Below, piece by piece: positions 1 to 7,286 of a stretch of 29,630 bases of DNA (the first letter of the stretch is position 1; every line of letters starts with the position of its first letter). The translations under genes were made by a program, and so were the position numbers. A model generated the notes under the pieces. It had not been told where the DNA came from, searched no databases, and saw nothing but the letters and a program-made list of their open reading frames with translations. The stretch spans positions 1-29,630 of the forward strand of contig DAIDAH010000005.1 in assembly GCA_027310735.1 (NCBI GenBank), given 5' to 3'. The stretch comes from Methylotenera sp. Lineage in GTDB: Bacteria > Pseudomonadota > Gammaproteobacteria > Burkholderiales > Methylophilaceae.

Positions 1-2
1 GG

Positions 3-455
3 ATTAATGGTGCTGCAATCATCATTGACTGCCTGACAGATAATAAGCAACGCGCGGTAGCTGATGTGCGCCATGCGTTGACCAAGTTCGGTGGCAATTT
101 AGGTACCGATGGTTCAGTGGCCTTTATGTTCAAACATTGCGGTACCTTGATTTATGAGCCAGGCACTTCTGAAGATCAAGTCATGGAAGTCGCGCTAGAA
201 GCAGGCGCAGAAGATGTGATTACTGATGAAGATGGCAGTATTGAAGTGATTACTGCACCGAACGACTTCTTGGCGATTAAAGAAGCGATGGAGGCGGCAG
301 GTTTTAAAGCCGTTTTAGCTGAGGTGACCATGAAGCCTGATAATGAGACGGTGTTCACAGGTGACGATGCGGTGAAAATGCAAAAAATCCTAGATGCATT
401 GGAAGATTTGGATGATGTGCAGGATGTTTATACTACAGCAGTCATCGAAGACTAA
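3..455 (+). CDS. yebC: YebC/PmpR family protein, C-terminal part (5' end outside window)
   Basis: The reading frame is open from the first bases of the window, so this is the last ~150 residues of a protein that is usually about 240 residues long. Visible landmarks are the stretch around 'GAAIIIDCLTDN', then 'VRHALTKFGGNLG', and an acidic C-terminus ending 'YTTAVIED', all typical of the YebC/TACO1 family. Family members act as DNA-binding regulators or as translation factors that relieve ribosome stalling at proline runs; which applies here cannot be told from the sequence. A GTG at 66 would give a 129-residue product, but conserved family sequence continues upstream of it, so it is not the true start. 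yebC directly upstream of ruvC is a common proteobacterial arrangement. The gap to ruvC is about 40 bp with no terminator. Confidence 0.93.
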   Translation: MNGAAIIIDCLTDNKQRAVADVRHALTKFGGNLGTDGSVAFMFKHCGTLIYEPGTSEDQVMEVALEAGAEDVITDEDGSIEVITAPNDFLAIKEAMEAAGFKAVLAEVTMKPDNETVFTGDDAVKMQKILDALEDLDDVQDVYTTAVIED

Positions 456-496
456 GAGATGAATCGCTTGTCGACTTACTTAAAGCGATACGTTTC

Positions 497-1060
497 TTGA
501 GTAATGTCAGAATCTTAGGCATAGACCCTGGCCTGCGCATCACAGGCTTTGGTGTCATCGAAAAAGTCGGTGAAAAAATCATCTATGTTGCGAGTGGCAC
601 GATTAAAACTGCCAGTGCTAAGAAAAGTAAAGTAGAAGGCGAGGCGGAAAAAGAAGAATTGCCGGCACGCCTTAAAGTTATACTGGATGGCCTATTTGAG
701 GTGATTGATACTTATCAGCCGAATCAGGTTGCAATTGAAAAAGTGTTTGTGAATGTCAATCCGCAGTCTACGCTATTACTAGGTCAAGCGCGTGGTGCGG
801 CGATTAGCGCGGCGGTGATTCGCAATTTGATCGTGGCTGAATATACCGCGCTGCAAGTCAAGCAGGCTGTGGTTGGCAACGGACATGCACAAAAAGAGCA
901 GGTGCAGGAAATGGTCAAACGCTTACTAAAATTACCCGCTACACCTAGCCCAGACTCGGCTGATGCCTTGGCTTGTGCTGTTTGCCATGCACATGGTGGG
1001 CAAGGTTTGGGCCGGTTAGCCACAGCAGGCTTTCGTGTGCGTGGCGGGCGGCTTGTTTGA
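497..1060 (+). CDS. ruvC: Crossover junction endodeoxyribonuclease RuvC
   Basis: RuvC is the dimeric nuclease that resolves Holliday junctions in concert with RuvAB. The four acidic catalytic positions of the family are present: D10 in 'GIDPG', E81 in 'AIEKVF', and D153 and D156 in 'PDSADALAC'. The protein has 187 residues against about 173 in E. coli; the extra length is a charged Lys/Glu-rich insertion at residues 38-55. The start is TTG, because the reading frame has no ATG or GTG that keeps the conserved N-terminus; an ATG at 504 is out of frame. The stop overlaps the ATG of the next gene (TGATG arrangement), suggesting translational coupling. The assignment is secure; only the unusual start codon leaves slight doubt. 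Confidence 0.96.
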   Translation: MSNVRILGIDPGLRITGFGVIEKVGEKIIYVASGTIKTASAKKSKVEGEAEKEELPARLKVILDGLFEVIDTYQPNQVAIEKVFVNVNPQSTLLLGQARGAAISAAVIRNLIVAEYTALQVKQAVVGNGHAQKEQVQEMVKRLLKLPATPSPDSADALACAVCHAHGGQGLGRLATAGFRVRGGRLV

Positions 1061-2010
1061 TGGGTAGCCCAGCCGCCACAGAGCCAACATCTGCTAGATT
1101 CTCTAATCCAGTCATGCGGTACTTTGCCGCGACTCGCCCTGCTTTCTTTTCTGCTACTTTAGCCGCCTGTTTGTTAGGGCAGGCGGGCGCTGCATATTCA
1201 GGTGTCGGTTTTCAGCCAGATATTGCCGCCATCACTTTGTTGCTTGCATTGTTAATACACGCCGGCGTGAATGTCATCAACGATTATTTTGATGCCTTGA
1301 ATGGCACGGATGCAATCAATATCGAGCGACTATATCCTTTCACTGGCGGTAGCCGTTTTATTCAGAATGGAGTGCTTACAAAAGCACAAACGGCATACTT
1401 TGGTTATTTACTGTTAGTAATCGCCATGATTGGCGGTTTATTGCTTTCCTGCCTGGTTGGCGCCGGTTTACTTGTTATTGGTATGGTTGGTGTGTTTGTT
1501 GGCTGGGCTTATTCCGCGGCACCACTACGCTTGAATGGGCGTGGTTTGGGTGAGTTATGTGTGATGATAGGCTTTCTAGGCATTGTTGTTGGCGCAGATT
1601 ATGTGCAGCGGCATATGTTTTCGTTGCAGCCGATTATAGTTGGTTTGCCTTATGCCTTGCTGGTTACCAATTTACTTTATATCAACCAGTTTCCGGATCG
1701 CAAGGCTGATGCCGCAGCAGGTAAGCATCATCTGGTGGTGCGTCTGCCATTAGATAAAGCCATACTGATTTACCCGATTTTGGCAGGGTTTGCATTCGTA
1801 TGGCTGAGTTTAATGGTGATGATGGGCTTTTTGCCAAAATTGGCGATGTTAGCGTCTTTGCCATTGTTGCTTTCGGTACGCGCATCATTGTTATTAAGAC
1901 GGTTCGCAGCAAGTCCAGCGCAACTGTTACCAGTGATTCAACTGACAATTGCCGCCATGCTAAGTCATGCGCTATTGTTGATTATTGTAATGTTATGGGA
2001 GATGCCATGA
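1060..2010 (+). CDS. UbiA-family prenyltransferase (MenA-like)
   Basis: This is a polytopic inner-membrane protein of the UbiA superfamily, which transfers isoprenoid chains onto aromatic or similar acceptors. The first Asp-rich motif is 'NDYFDALNGTD' (N74, D75, D78), followed by 'PFTGGSRFI' (residues 93-101). The second is 'DRKAD' (D213, D217) before a Lys. About eight hydrophobic segments follow the usual pattern. The first motif resembles MenA (1,4-dihydroxy-2-naphthoate prenyltransferase) more than UbiA proper, but the acceptor cannot be fixed from sequence. I chose the ATG at 1060, which overlaps the ruvC stop; an in-frame extension back to 973 lies inside ruvC and encodes no family sequence. 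The gene ends in an ATGA overlap with ruvA, so it is embedded between two Holliday-junction genes. Confidence 0.88.
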   Translation: MGSPAATEPTSARFSNPVMRYFAATRPAFFSATLAACLLGQAGAAYSGVGFQPDIAAITLLLALLIHAGVNVINDYFDALNGTDAINIERLYPFTGGSRFIQNGVLTKAQTAYFGYLLLVIAMIGGLLLSCLVGAGLLVIGMVGVFVGWAYSAAPLRLNGRGLGELCVMIGFLGIVVGADYVQRHMFSLQPIIVGLPYALLVTNLLYINQFPDRKADAAAGKHHLVVRLPLDKAILIYPILAGFAFVWLSLMVMMGFLPKLAMLASLPLLLSVRASLLLRRFAASPAQLLPVIQLTIAAMLSHALLLIIVMLWEMP

Positions 2011-2585
2011 TTGGGCGCTTGAGTGGAATTTTGCTGGAAAAAACCCCGCCGCTGGTTTTGGTTGATTGCAATGGCGTGGGCTATGAGTGCGAAGTGCCAA
2101 TGAGTACTTTTTATAACCTACCAGCCATCGGGGATAAGGTGGTGATGCTGACGCATTTTGTTGTGCGTGAAGATGCGCAGTTACTCTATGGTTTTGGTAG
2201 TGATCAGGAGCGTGCCACGTTTCGGCAATTGCTCAAAGTAAATGGCATCGGCGCTAAATCGGCGCTGTCAATTTTAAGCGGTCTGTCGATTGATGAGTTG
2301 ATACAGGCCGTGGCATTGCAAGAAACCGCAATGTTGACACGTGTGCCGGGAGTAGGTAAAAAAACGGCTGAACGATTATTGCTGGAGCTTAAAGATAAAT
2401 TCAATGTGTCCGGCTTAACCGCGAGTCATGCGAACCAGCCTAAGTCAGCAACTAGCGATGTACTGAATGCATTGATTTCATTGGGGTACAATGAACGTGA
2501 AGCAATGGCTGCAGTGAAGTTGCTCCCTGTGGAGGTCACAGTTGCAGATGGCATTAAGCAGGCTTTAAAGCTGCTTTCAAAGTGA
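2007..2585 (+). CDS. ruvA: Holliday junction branch migration protein RuvA
   Basis: RuvA binds four-way junctions as a tetramer and loads the RuvB motor. The 192-residue product starts 'MIGRLSGILLEK', the standard family N-terminus (OB-fold). It continues through the helix-hairpin-helix pair, with 'VNGIGAKSALSIL' and 'VPGVGKKTAERLLLELKDK' visible at about residues 78-90 and 113-131, and ends in the small RuvB-contacting domain ('LNALISLGYNEREA'). The ATG overlaps the stop of the prenyltransferase gene (ATGA), which implies co-translation. The frame is open further upstream to 1800, but that stretch is antiparallel to nothing known and precedes the conserved start, so it is excluded. Confidence 0.97.
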   Translation: MIGRLSGILLEKTPPLVLVDCNGVGYECEVPMSTFYNLPAIGDKVVMLTHFVVREDAQLLYGFGSDQERATFRQLLKVNGIGAKSALSILSGLSIDELIQAVALQETAMLTRVPGVGKKTAERLLLELKDKFNVSGLTASHANQPKSATSDVLNALISLGYNEREAMAAVKLLPVEVTVADGIKQALKLLSK

Positions 2586-2627
2586 TTTAAATTCTAGGTT
2601 GTTAGAAACGGAACGAGAGGCTAGAGC

Positions 2628-3509
2628 ATGAAAAAGTATATTTTACTGCTGTTAATGCTCATCATCAGTACAGCTTGTGGTCGACATCAGTCGGCCAGCT
2701 CTGCATCTGATGCAGCATCTGCCGTTGCACCCGCACCTATGTCGGTACGCACGAAAATGTCTGGTGCTGTACGTAGTTTTGCTGCCGAGCAAAGTCTCAC
2801 TGAAATGTCTGAGCCTAGTGGCAATGCAGCGAATTCAAAAAAATACATCGCATTACGTCACCACTTGCAAGTCGAAATGCCAGCCGATCAAATACAAGCG
2901 GCTTTTGATGGGGCCGTGAAGCATTGTGAGGCACTTAGTTGCCAAATGCTCAGCGCAAACTATCAGCGTGAAACACCCTACAGTCCGCCATCCGCAAGCC
3001 TGAGTATTCGTGTGCCACCTAGAAGTGTTGAGGTATTTCTAACTGGCCTCGCTAAAAGTGGCGAAATCATGCAGCATAGCCGTGAAGCTGAAGATAAAAC
3101 CAATCAGGTCGTTGATGCCGATGCGCGCATTAAAAACTTAACCGAATTGCGTGATAGGCTACGCGCCATGCTTGCTGATAAATCGGCTAAATTTAAAGAC
3201 ATCATTGATGTGGAGCGGGAGCTTGCCAATACGCAAAGTCAGCTGGATAGCTTCATGAGTATGCGCAAAATATTAGCGCAGGAAACTGATCTGGTGGCAA
3301 TGAATATCGATTTTGTGGCAAAGCAGGGCATTACCGAGCAGGGCTTTTTTGCTCCCGTAGTGCGTGCTTTGAAAGATGCTGGGCAGGTGTTCATGGAGAG
3401 TGTCGCCGCGGTGATTACGTTTGTGATGAGTGCAATTCCTTGGCTACTAATCAGCTTTCCAATAGTGTTATTGCTACGTAAATTTTGGTTGAGGTCTAAA
3501 GCAAAATGA
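2628..3509 (+). CDS. DUF4349-type lipoprotein with C-terminal membrane anchor
   Basis: The function is unknown. The N-terminus is a lipoprotein signal: Lys-Lys, a hydrophobic core, then a lipobox ending 'ISTAC' with the acylated Cys at about residue 17. An Ala/Ser-rich linker follows. The folded part carries a long charged helical stretch ('DARIKNLTELRDRLRAMLA' and 'DIIDVERELANTQSQLDSF', about residues 165-205) predicted as a coiled coil. Near the C-terminus is one strong transmembrane segment followed by basic residues ('LLRKFWLRSKAK'). This order (lipobox, coiled coil, C-terminal TM) is what I recall of DUF4349 proteins. The C-terminus overlaps the next gene by an ATGA, so the two are probably expressed together; an envelope role is inferred only from topology. 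Confidence 0.8.
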   Translation: MKKYILLLLMLIISTACGRHQSASSASDAASAVAPAPMSVRTKMSGAVRSFAAEQSLTEMSEPSGNAANSKKYIALRHHLQVEMPADQIQAAFDGAVKHCEALSCQMLSANYQRETPYSPPSASLSIRVPPRSVEVFLTGLAKSGEIMQHSREAEDKTNQVVDADARIKNLTELRDRLRAMLADKSAKFKDIIDVERELANTQSQLDSFMSMRKILAQETDLVAMNIDFVAKQGITEQGFFAPVVRALKDAGQVFMESVAAVITFVMSAIPWLLISFPIVLLLRKFWLRSKAK

Positions 3510-4570
3510 TTAGGCTGATTAATACCAATCAACTCACACGCATTACGGTCATTACTTTACTGATTGCAGGCTGCTTTGTTGTGCTACGCCCATTTATGGC
3601 GGCGATTTTGTTTGCAGCTGTGGTGTGTGTATTTACATGGCCGATTTATCACCGCATATGGTTGCGCCTCGGCAAGCGAGATTTTTTTGCCGCCGTGACG
3701 ATGACAATTCTCCTGCTGGTTTCTTTGATACTACCTATGGCATATCTTGCCGCAAATCTGGCAGACGCTTCGGCGACATTGCTTGATGAGGTGCAATCTA
3801 CCTTGCAAAAATTGCAGCCACAAGCGCCAGGCTGGCTGAAGAGCCTTCCTTTGATTGGCGATCAAGTGAGCTACTCATGGGCGCGTGCAGCCGTGAGCCA
3901 TGATGAACTGATGAAGTTGTTGCAGCAATATTATGAACCAATGCGTAAAGTGAGTTTGCAGGCGGTGCAATTGGTGATTGGCGGTTTTCTGCAGCTGCTG
4001 TTGGTGGTATTTATTGCTTTCTTTTTTTACCGTGATGGTGCTCGTCTGGCGCGCGGCCTTATTACGATTGTGCGCAAGCTGGGTGGTGAGTTGGGCGAAG
4101 AGATGTTGACCTTATCCTGCAATACAGTCAAAGGCGTGATGCTGGGTATCTTTGGTACTGCGCTGGCGCAGGCAGCAGTGGCGCTGCTAGGTTTTGAGAT
4201 TGCGGGTGCGCCTATGCCTTTGCTACTGGCGCTGGCTACGTTTTTTTTATCAGTTATCCCCGTAGGCCCTCCATTAGTATGGGGTGGGGCTGCGATATGG
4301 CTTTATAATCACGGTGATCATGGCTGGGCAGTATTTCTTGCACTGTATGGATTACTTGGCATCAGTACTGTTGATAATGTTGTTAAGCCGATTTTAATTA
4401 GTCACTCTTCGCATCTGCCATTGTTACTTGTTGTACTCGGTGTACTTGGTGGTGCAATTGCATTTGGATTTGTCGGTATTTTTCTTGGGCCGACATTATT
4501 AGCTGTTGGTTTGACGCTAATTGCACATTGGATAGCACTGCAAAATAAGAAAGCTTATGAATCGTTATGA
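3506..4570 (+). CDS. AI-2E family transporter (PerM/YdiK-like membrane protein)
   Basis: This 354-residue protein has about eight hydrophobic segments: two at the N-terminus, one near residues 60-85, and a cluster in the C-terminal half. Between them is a less hydrophobic region (residues 85-145) containing 'LQPQAPGWLKSLPLIG'. The C-terminal block includes 'VDNVVKPILISHSSHLPLLLVVLGVLGG', which matches the signature region of the AI-2E/PerM family (listed in pieces of conserved 'DNVVKP' and 'GVLGG'). The family includes TqsA, implicated in autoinducer-2 export, and Na+/H+ antiporter-like members; the transported substrate here is unknown. Its ATG overlaps the stop of the preceding lipoprotein gene. 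About 140 bp follow before ruvB, mostly occupied by a palindromic element. Confidence 0.85.
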   Translation: MIRLINTNQLTRITVITLLIAGCFVVLRPFMAAILFAAVVCVFTWPIYHRIWLRLGKRDFFAAVTMTILLLVSLILPMAYLAANLADASATLLDEVQSTLQKLQPQAPGWLKSLPLIGDQVSYSWARAAVSHDELMKLLQQYYEPMRKVSLQAVQLVIGGFLQLLLVVFIAFFFYRDGARLARGLITIVRKLGGELGEEMLTLSCNTVKGVMLGIFGTALAQAAVALLGFEIAGAPMPLLLALATFFLSVIPVGPPLVWGGAAIWLYNHGDHGWAVFLALYGLLGISTVDNVVKPILISHSSHLPLLLVVLGVLGGAIAFGFVGIFLGPTLLAVGLTLIAHWIALQNKKAYESL

Positions 4571-4582
4571 GAGCAGCTCTAA

Positions 4583-4699
4583 AAATTAAAGTTTTAAAGT
4601 CAGACAAGGCGCGAGTAAGAAATTACGACGCCACATATGTTTAATATGTAAGGAGTGATTTTTTATGAGTAACGCAGTATGGCGAAGAAAGTTTAATTT
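4583..4699. repeat. Intergenic palindromic element upstream of ruvB
   Basis: Nearly the whole gap before ruvB can fold. An outer stem pairs 4615-4626 with 4655-4666 (12 pairs, three of them G-U). Inside it, after a short internal loop, 4633-4638 pairs perfectly with 4644-4649 around a 5-base loop. The ends carry an 8-base inverted repeat, 'aaattaaa' at 4583-4590 and its complement at 4692-4699. From memory, very similar hairpins recur between genes in beta-proteobacterial genomes, so I call it a dispersed MITE- or REP-like repeat. It has no U-tract of terminator type after the stem, and no second copy is visible in this window. It could affect ruvB expression. Confidence 0.5.
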
Positions 4700-4711
4700 A
4701 GAGAGATACTC

Positions 4712-5749
4712 GTGATAGAAACTGACCGACTGATAGCGCCTGATACGATTAGTCCGCAAGAAGAGGCGCAGGAGCGCGCACTTCGCCCAAAGGTGCTGGA
4801 TGAATACATCGGCCAAGAAAAAGCACGCGCGCAGTTAGAGATTTTTATTAATGCGGCACGCGGTCGTAGTGAGGCTTTGGATCATGTGTTGCTATTTGGC
4901 CCACCTGGTTTAGGTAAAACGACTTTGGCGCATATTATCGCCAAAGAAATGGGTGTAAACATGCGCCAAACCTCAGGCCCAGTATTGGAGCGCGCTGGCG
5001 ATTTGGCCGCACTCCTTACTAATCTTGAGCCTAATGATGTGTTGTTTATTGATGAGATTCATCGACTATCTCCAGTAGTAGAGGAAATTCTGTATCCGGC
5101 GATGGAAGATTACCGTCTGGATATCATGATTGGTGAAGGTCCGGCAGCACGTAGTGTACGGTTGGATTTGCCGCCATTCACGCTAGTGGGAGCGACTACC
5201 CGCGCAGGTATGTTGACCAATCCGTTACGGGATCGCTTCGGCATTGTGTCGCGTCTGGAGTTTTATACCTCAGAAGAGTTGGCTCGTATTGTGCAGCGTA
5301 GCGCGGGTTTGTTAGATGTGGAAATGGTCGATACAGGTTCGCTGGAAATTGCCAGACGCTCTCGTGGTACGCCGCGTATTGCTAATAGGCTACTGCGTCG
5401 TGTGAGAGATTATGCGCAAGTCAAAGCGGATGGCAGAGTTTCTGCTGATATTGCCGATGCGGCGCTTAAAATGTTGGATGTGGATAAGCTCGGTTTTGAT
5501 GTCATGGATAGAAAGTTGTTACTTGCTGTATTGGAAAAATTTGGTGGCGGTCCAGTGGGGTTGGATAATCTGGCCGCAGCCATCGGCGAAGAGCGCGATA
5601 CGATTGAAGATGTGCTTGAGCCGTATTTGATTCAGCAAGGCTATCTGATGCGTACGCCGCGTGGTCGCGTGGCAACCAGTCAGTCCTATCAGCACTTTGG
5701 TTTGTCGATGCCGAAGCATCTTACTAGTAGCGAGGCTTGGCAAGATTGA
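4712..5749 (+). CDS. ruvB: Holliday junction DNA helicase RuvB
   Basis: RuvB is the hexameric AAA+ motor that drives branch migration on RuvA-bound junctions. Walker A is 'GPPGLGKT' (63-70), Walker B is 'LFIDEIH' (111-117), followed by the arginine-rich sensor region around 'GATTRAGMLTNPLRDRFG'. The C-terminal winged helix ends with 'TPRGRVATSQSYQHFG'. Its 345 residues match the usual length. The GTG start is chosen because the preceding 'gagagat' can serve as a ribosome binding site and the protein then begins 'MIETDRLIAP' as in relatives. The stop overlaps the TTG start of ybgC. Confidence 0.97.
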   Translation: MIETDRLIAPDTISPQEEAQERALRPKVLDEYIGQEKARAQLEIFINAARGRSEALDHVLLFGPPGLGKTTLAHIIAKEMGVNMRQTSGPVLERAGDLAALLTNLEPNDVLFIDEIHRLSPVVEEILYPAMEDYRLDIMIGEGPAARSVRLDLPPFTLVGATTRAGMLTNPLRDRFGIVSRLEFYTSEELARIVQRSAGLLDVEMVDTGSLEIARRSRGTPRIANRLLRRVRDYAQVKADGRVSADIADAALKMLDVDKLGFDVMDRKLLLAVLEKFGGGPVGLDNLAAAIGEERDTIEDVLEPYLIQQGYLMRTPRGRVATSQSYQHFGLSMPKHLTSSEAWQD

Positions 5750-6192
5750 GTCAACGCAATTATCATCAGTTCGTGTGGCCAGTTCGTGTCTATTACGAAG
5801 ATACCGATAGCGGTGGCGTGGTCTATCACTCTAATTATTTGAACTTTATGGAACGCGCAAGGACTGAGTGGTTGCGTGCTTTGGGTTTTGAGCAGCCGGT
5901 ATTAAAAAATGAGCTAGGAGTCATATTCGTGGTGCATAGTATGACGATAGGTTTTAAACGCCCAGCCTACTTTAATGACATGCTGGATGTGAAGAATCGG
6001 CTTGTTAAAATCGGCCATGGCAGTATGGAGTTTTCACAGATCATCGTTCGTGAGAATCAATTACTTTTAGACGCTACAGTTAAGTTAGCGTGCGTAGATG
6101 CTACAAGCTTTAAACCGCAAGGTATTCCTGTGGTAGTTAAACAAAAAATCATTAATAATTCAAATTTGAATAAACCTGTGGAGCAGTTATGA
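5746..6192 (+). CDS. ybgC: Acyl-CoA thioesterase YbgC (4HBT hotdog fold), Tol-Pal associated
   Basis: This is a small hotdog-fold thioesterase, the first gene of the Tol-Pal cluster in most proteobacteria. The family signature 'YYEDTDSGGVVYHSNYLNF' lies at residues 16-34, with the catalytic Asp and the following Tyr-His-Ser-Asn. No ATG fits. The TTG at 5746 overlaps the ruvB stop as TTGA and has 'gcgagg' about 10 bases upstream, whereas a TTG at 5737 has that sequence almost abutting it. I therefore prefer 5746 (148 residues); 5737 would add three residues. The stop overlaps tolQ by an ATGA. YbgC acts on short or medium acyl-CoA or phospholipid-linked substrates in relatives. Confidence 0.92.
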   Translation: MSQRNYHQFVWPVRVYYEDTDSGGVVYHSNYLNFMERARTEWLRALGFEQPVLKNELGVIFVVHSMTIGFKRPAYFNDMLDVKNRLVKIGHGSMEFSQIIVRENQLLLDATVKLACVDATSFKPQGIPVVVKQKIINNSNLNKPVEQL

Positions 6193-6869
6193 ATGTAGGT
6201 GTTGCCAACGATATGTCGATTTTCACGTTGATTGCTGGGGCTAGCTTGCCAGTGCAAATTGTGATGGTTATTTTACTGATAACCTCACTTTTTTCATGGT
6301 GGTATATTTTTATTAAGGTAGCTACCATTAAGCGTGCAGAGAAAGATGCCAATGATTTTGAAAGTGCATTTTGGACAGGTGGTGATTTGAATAAATTGTA
6401 CGAAGGTCTAGGCGTTGGTCGTCGTAAAGTGCAAGGTATGGCAAGTATCTTTGAAGCGGGTTTTAAGGAATATGCCAGACATAAGCAACAACCTCGTATG
6501 GAAGTCTCAGATGTGATGGAGGGTTCACTCCGTGCCATGCGTGCTGCCTATAATCGTGAGTTGGATGATCTGGATGCGCACTTGCCGTTCTTGGCATCAG
6601 TGGGTTCAGTGAGTCCATATATCGGTCTGTTTGGTACGGTATGGGGCATCATGAATGCGTTTAGAGGTTTGTCTAATGTGGCGCAAGCCACACTCAGTCA
6701 AGTTGCACCTGGTATTGCCGAGGCGCTGGTTGCTACGGCAATTGGGTTGTTCGCTGCGATTCCGGCGGTGGTCGCTTATAATCGTTTTGCTTCGAGTGTG
6801 GATCGTCTTTCTGTGCGCTATGAAAGCTTCATGGAAGAGTTCACTAATATTTTGCAACGTAAGTCATAG
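6189..6869 (+). CDS. tolQ: Tol-Pal system inner-membrane protein TolQ
   Basis: TolQ forms with TolR the proton-driven motor that energises TolA. The protein has 226 residues with three transmembrane segments: one near the N-terminus (about 20-42), then 'GSVSPYIGLFGTVWGIMNAF' (about 136-155), and 'EALVATAIGLFAAIPAVVAY' (about 180-199). A large cytoplasmic loop lies between the first two. These match the MotA/TolQ/ExbB family, and the position between ybgC and tolR separates it from ExbB. It starts in an ATGA overlap with ybgC. Confidence 0.96.
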   Translation: MNVGVANDMSIFTLIAGASLPVQIVMVILLITSLFSWWYIFIKVATIKRAEKDANDFESAFWTGGDLNKLYEGLGVGRRKVQGMASIFEAGFKEYARHKQQPRMEVSDVMEGSLRAMRAAYNRELDDLDAHLPFLASVGSVSPYIGLFGTVWGIMNAFRGLSNVAQATLSQVAPGIAEALVATAIGLFAAIPAVVAYNRFASSVDRLSVRYESFMEEFTNILQRKS

Positions 6870-6881
6870 AGGCAGTAGACG

Positions 6882-7280
6882 ATGGCACGTACTCGTAAAC
6901 GCCGCTTGATGAATCAAATCAATGTGGTGCCATATATTGATGTTACCTTGGTATTGTTGGTGATTTTCATGGTAACAGCACCTATGACGAACCCTGGTGT
7001 GGTTGATCTGCCCAAGGTGGGGCAGGCGTTAAAACAGCCACAACTCCCACCAGTGGTATTGACGGTAAAACTCAATAACAAAATTGAGCTGGATAATAAG
7101 CCTATGACACGTGATGAGTTGTTGCTAGCCGTGCATCAGGCGCTAGCAAAATCACCTGAGCGATCCGTTGTCATTGCTGCGGATAAAAATGTTAAATATG
7201 ACGATGTAATCGGTGTGATGGATCTACTCAAGCAAAATAAAGTCGACAAAGTCGGACTTTTGTTAAACCCAGCGACCTAA
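6882..7280 (+). CDS. tolR: Tol-Pal system protein TolR
   Basis: This is an ExbD/TolR family protein of 132 residues. After a basic N-terminus (MARTRKRR) there is a single membrane helix containing the proton-pathway Asp at position 20 ('NVVPYIDVTLVLLVIFM'). A periplasmic domain follows, ending 'DKVGLLLNPAT'. TolR is the stator partner of TolQ and in relatives contacts peptidoglycan through the periplasmic domain. It lies 12 bp after tolQ and 6 bp before tolA, so the three are almost certainly one transcript. Confidence 0.96.
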   Translation: MARTRKRRLMNQINVVPYIDVTLVLLVIFMVTAPMTNPGVVDLPKVGQALKQPQLPPVVLTVKLNNKIELDNKPMTRDELLLAVHQALAKSPERSVVIAADKNVKYDDVIGVMDLLKQNKVDKVGLLLNPAT

Positions 7281-7286
7281 ATCTTT

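Noticed and set aside
973..1059. Longer N-terminus for the prenyltransferase gene
   Set aside because: It lies wholly inside ruvC in another frame, has no family sequence, and the ATG at 1060 overlaps the ruvC stop naturally.
1800..2006. Longer N-terminus for RuvA
   Set aside because: The conserved RuvA start is at 2007, and the upstream frame runs inside the prenyltransferase gene.
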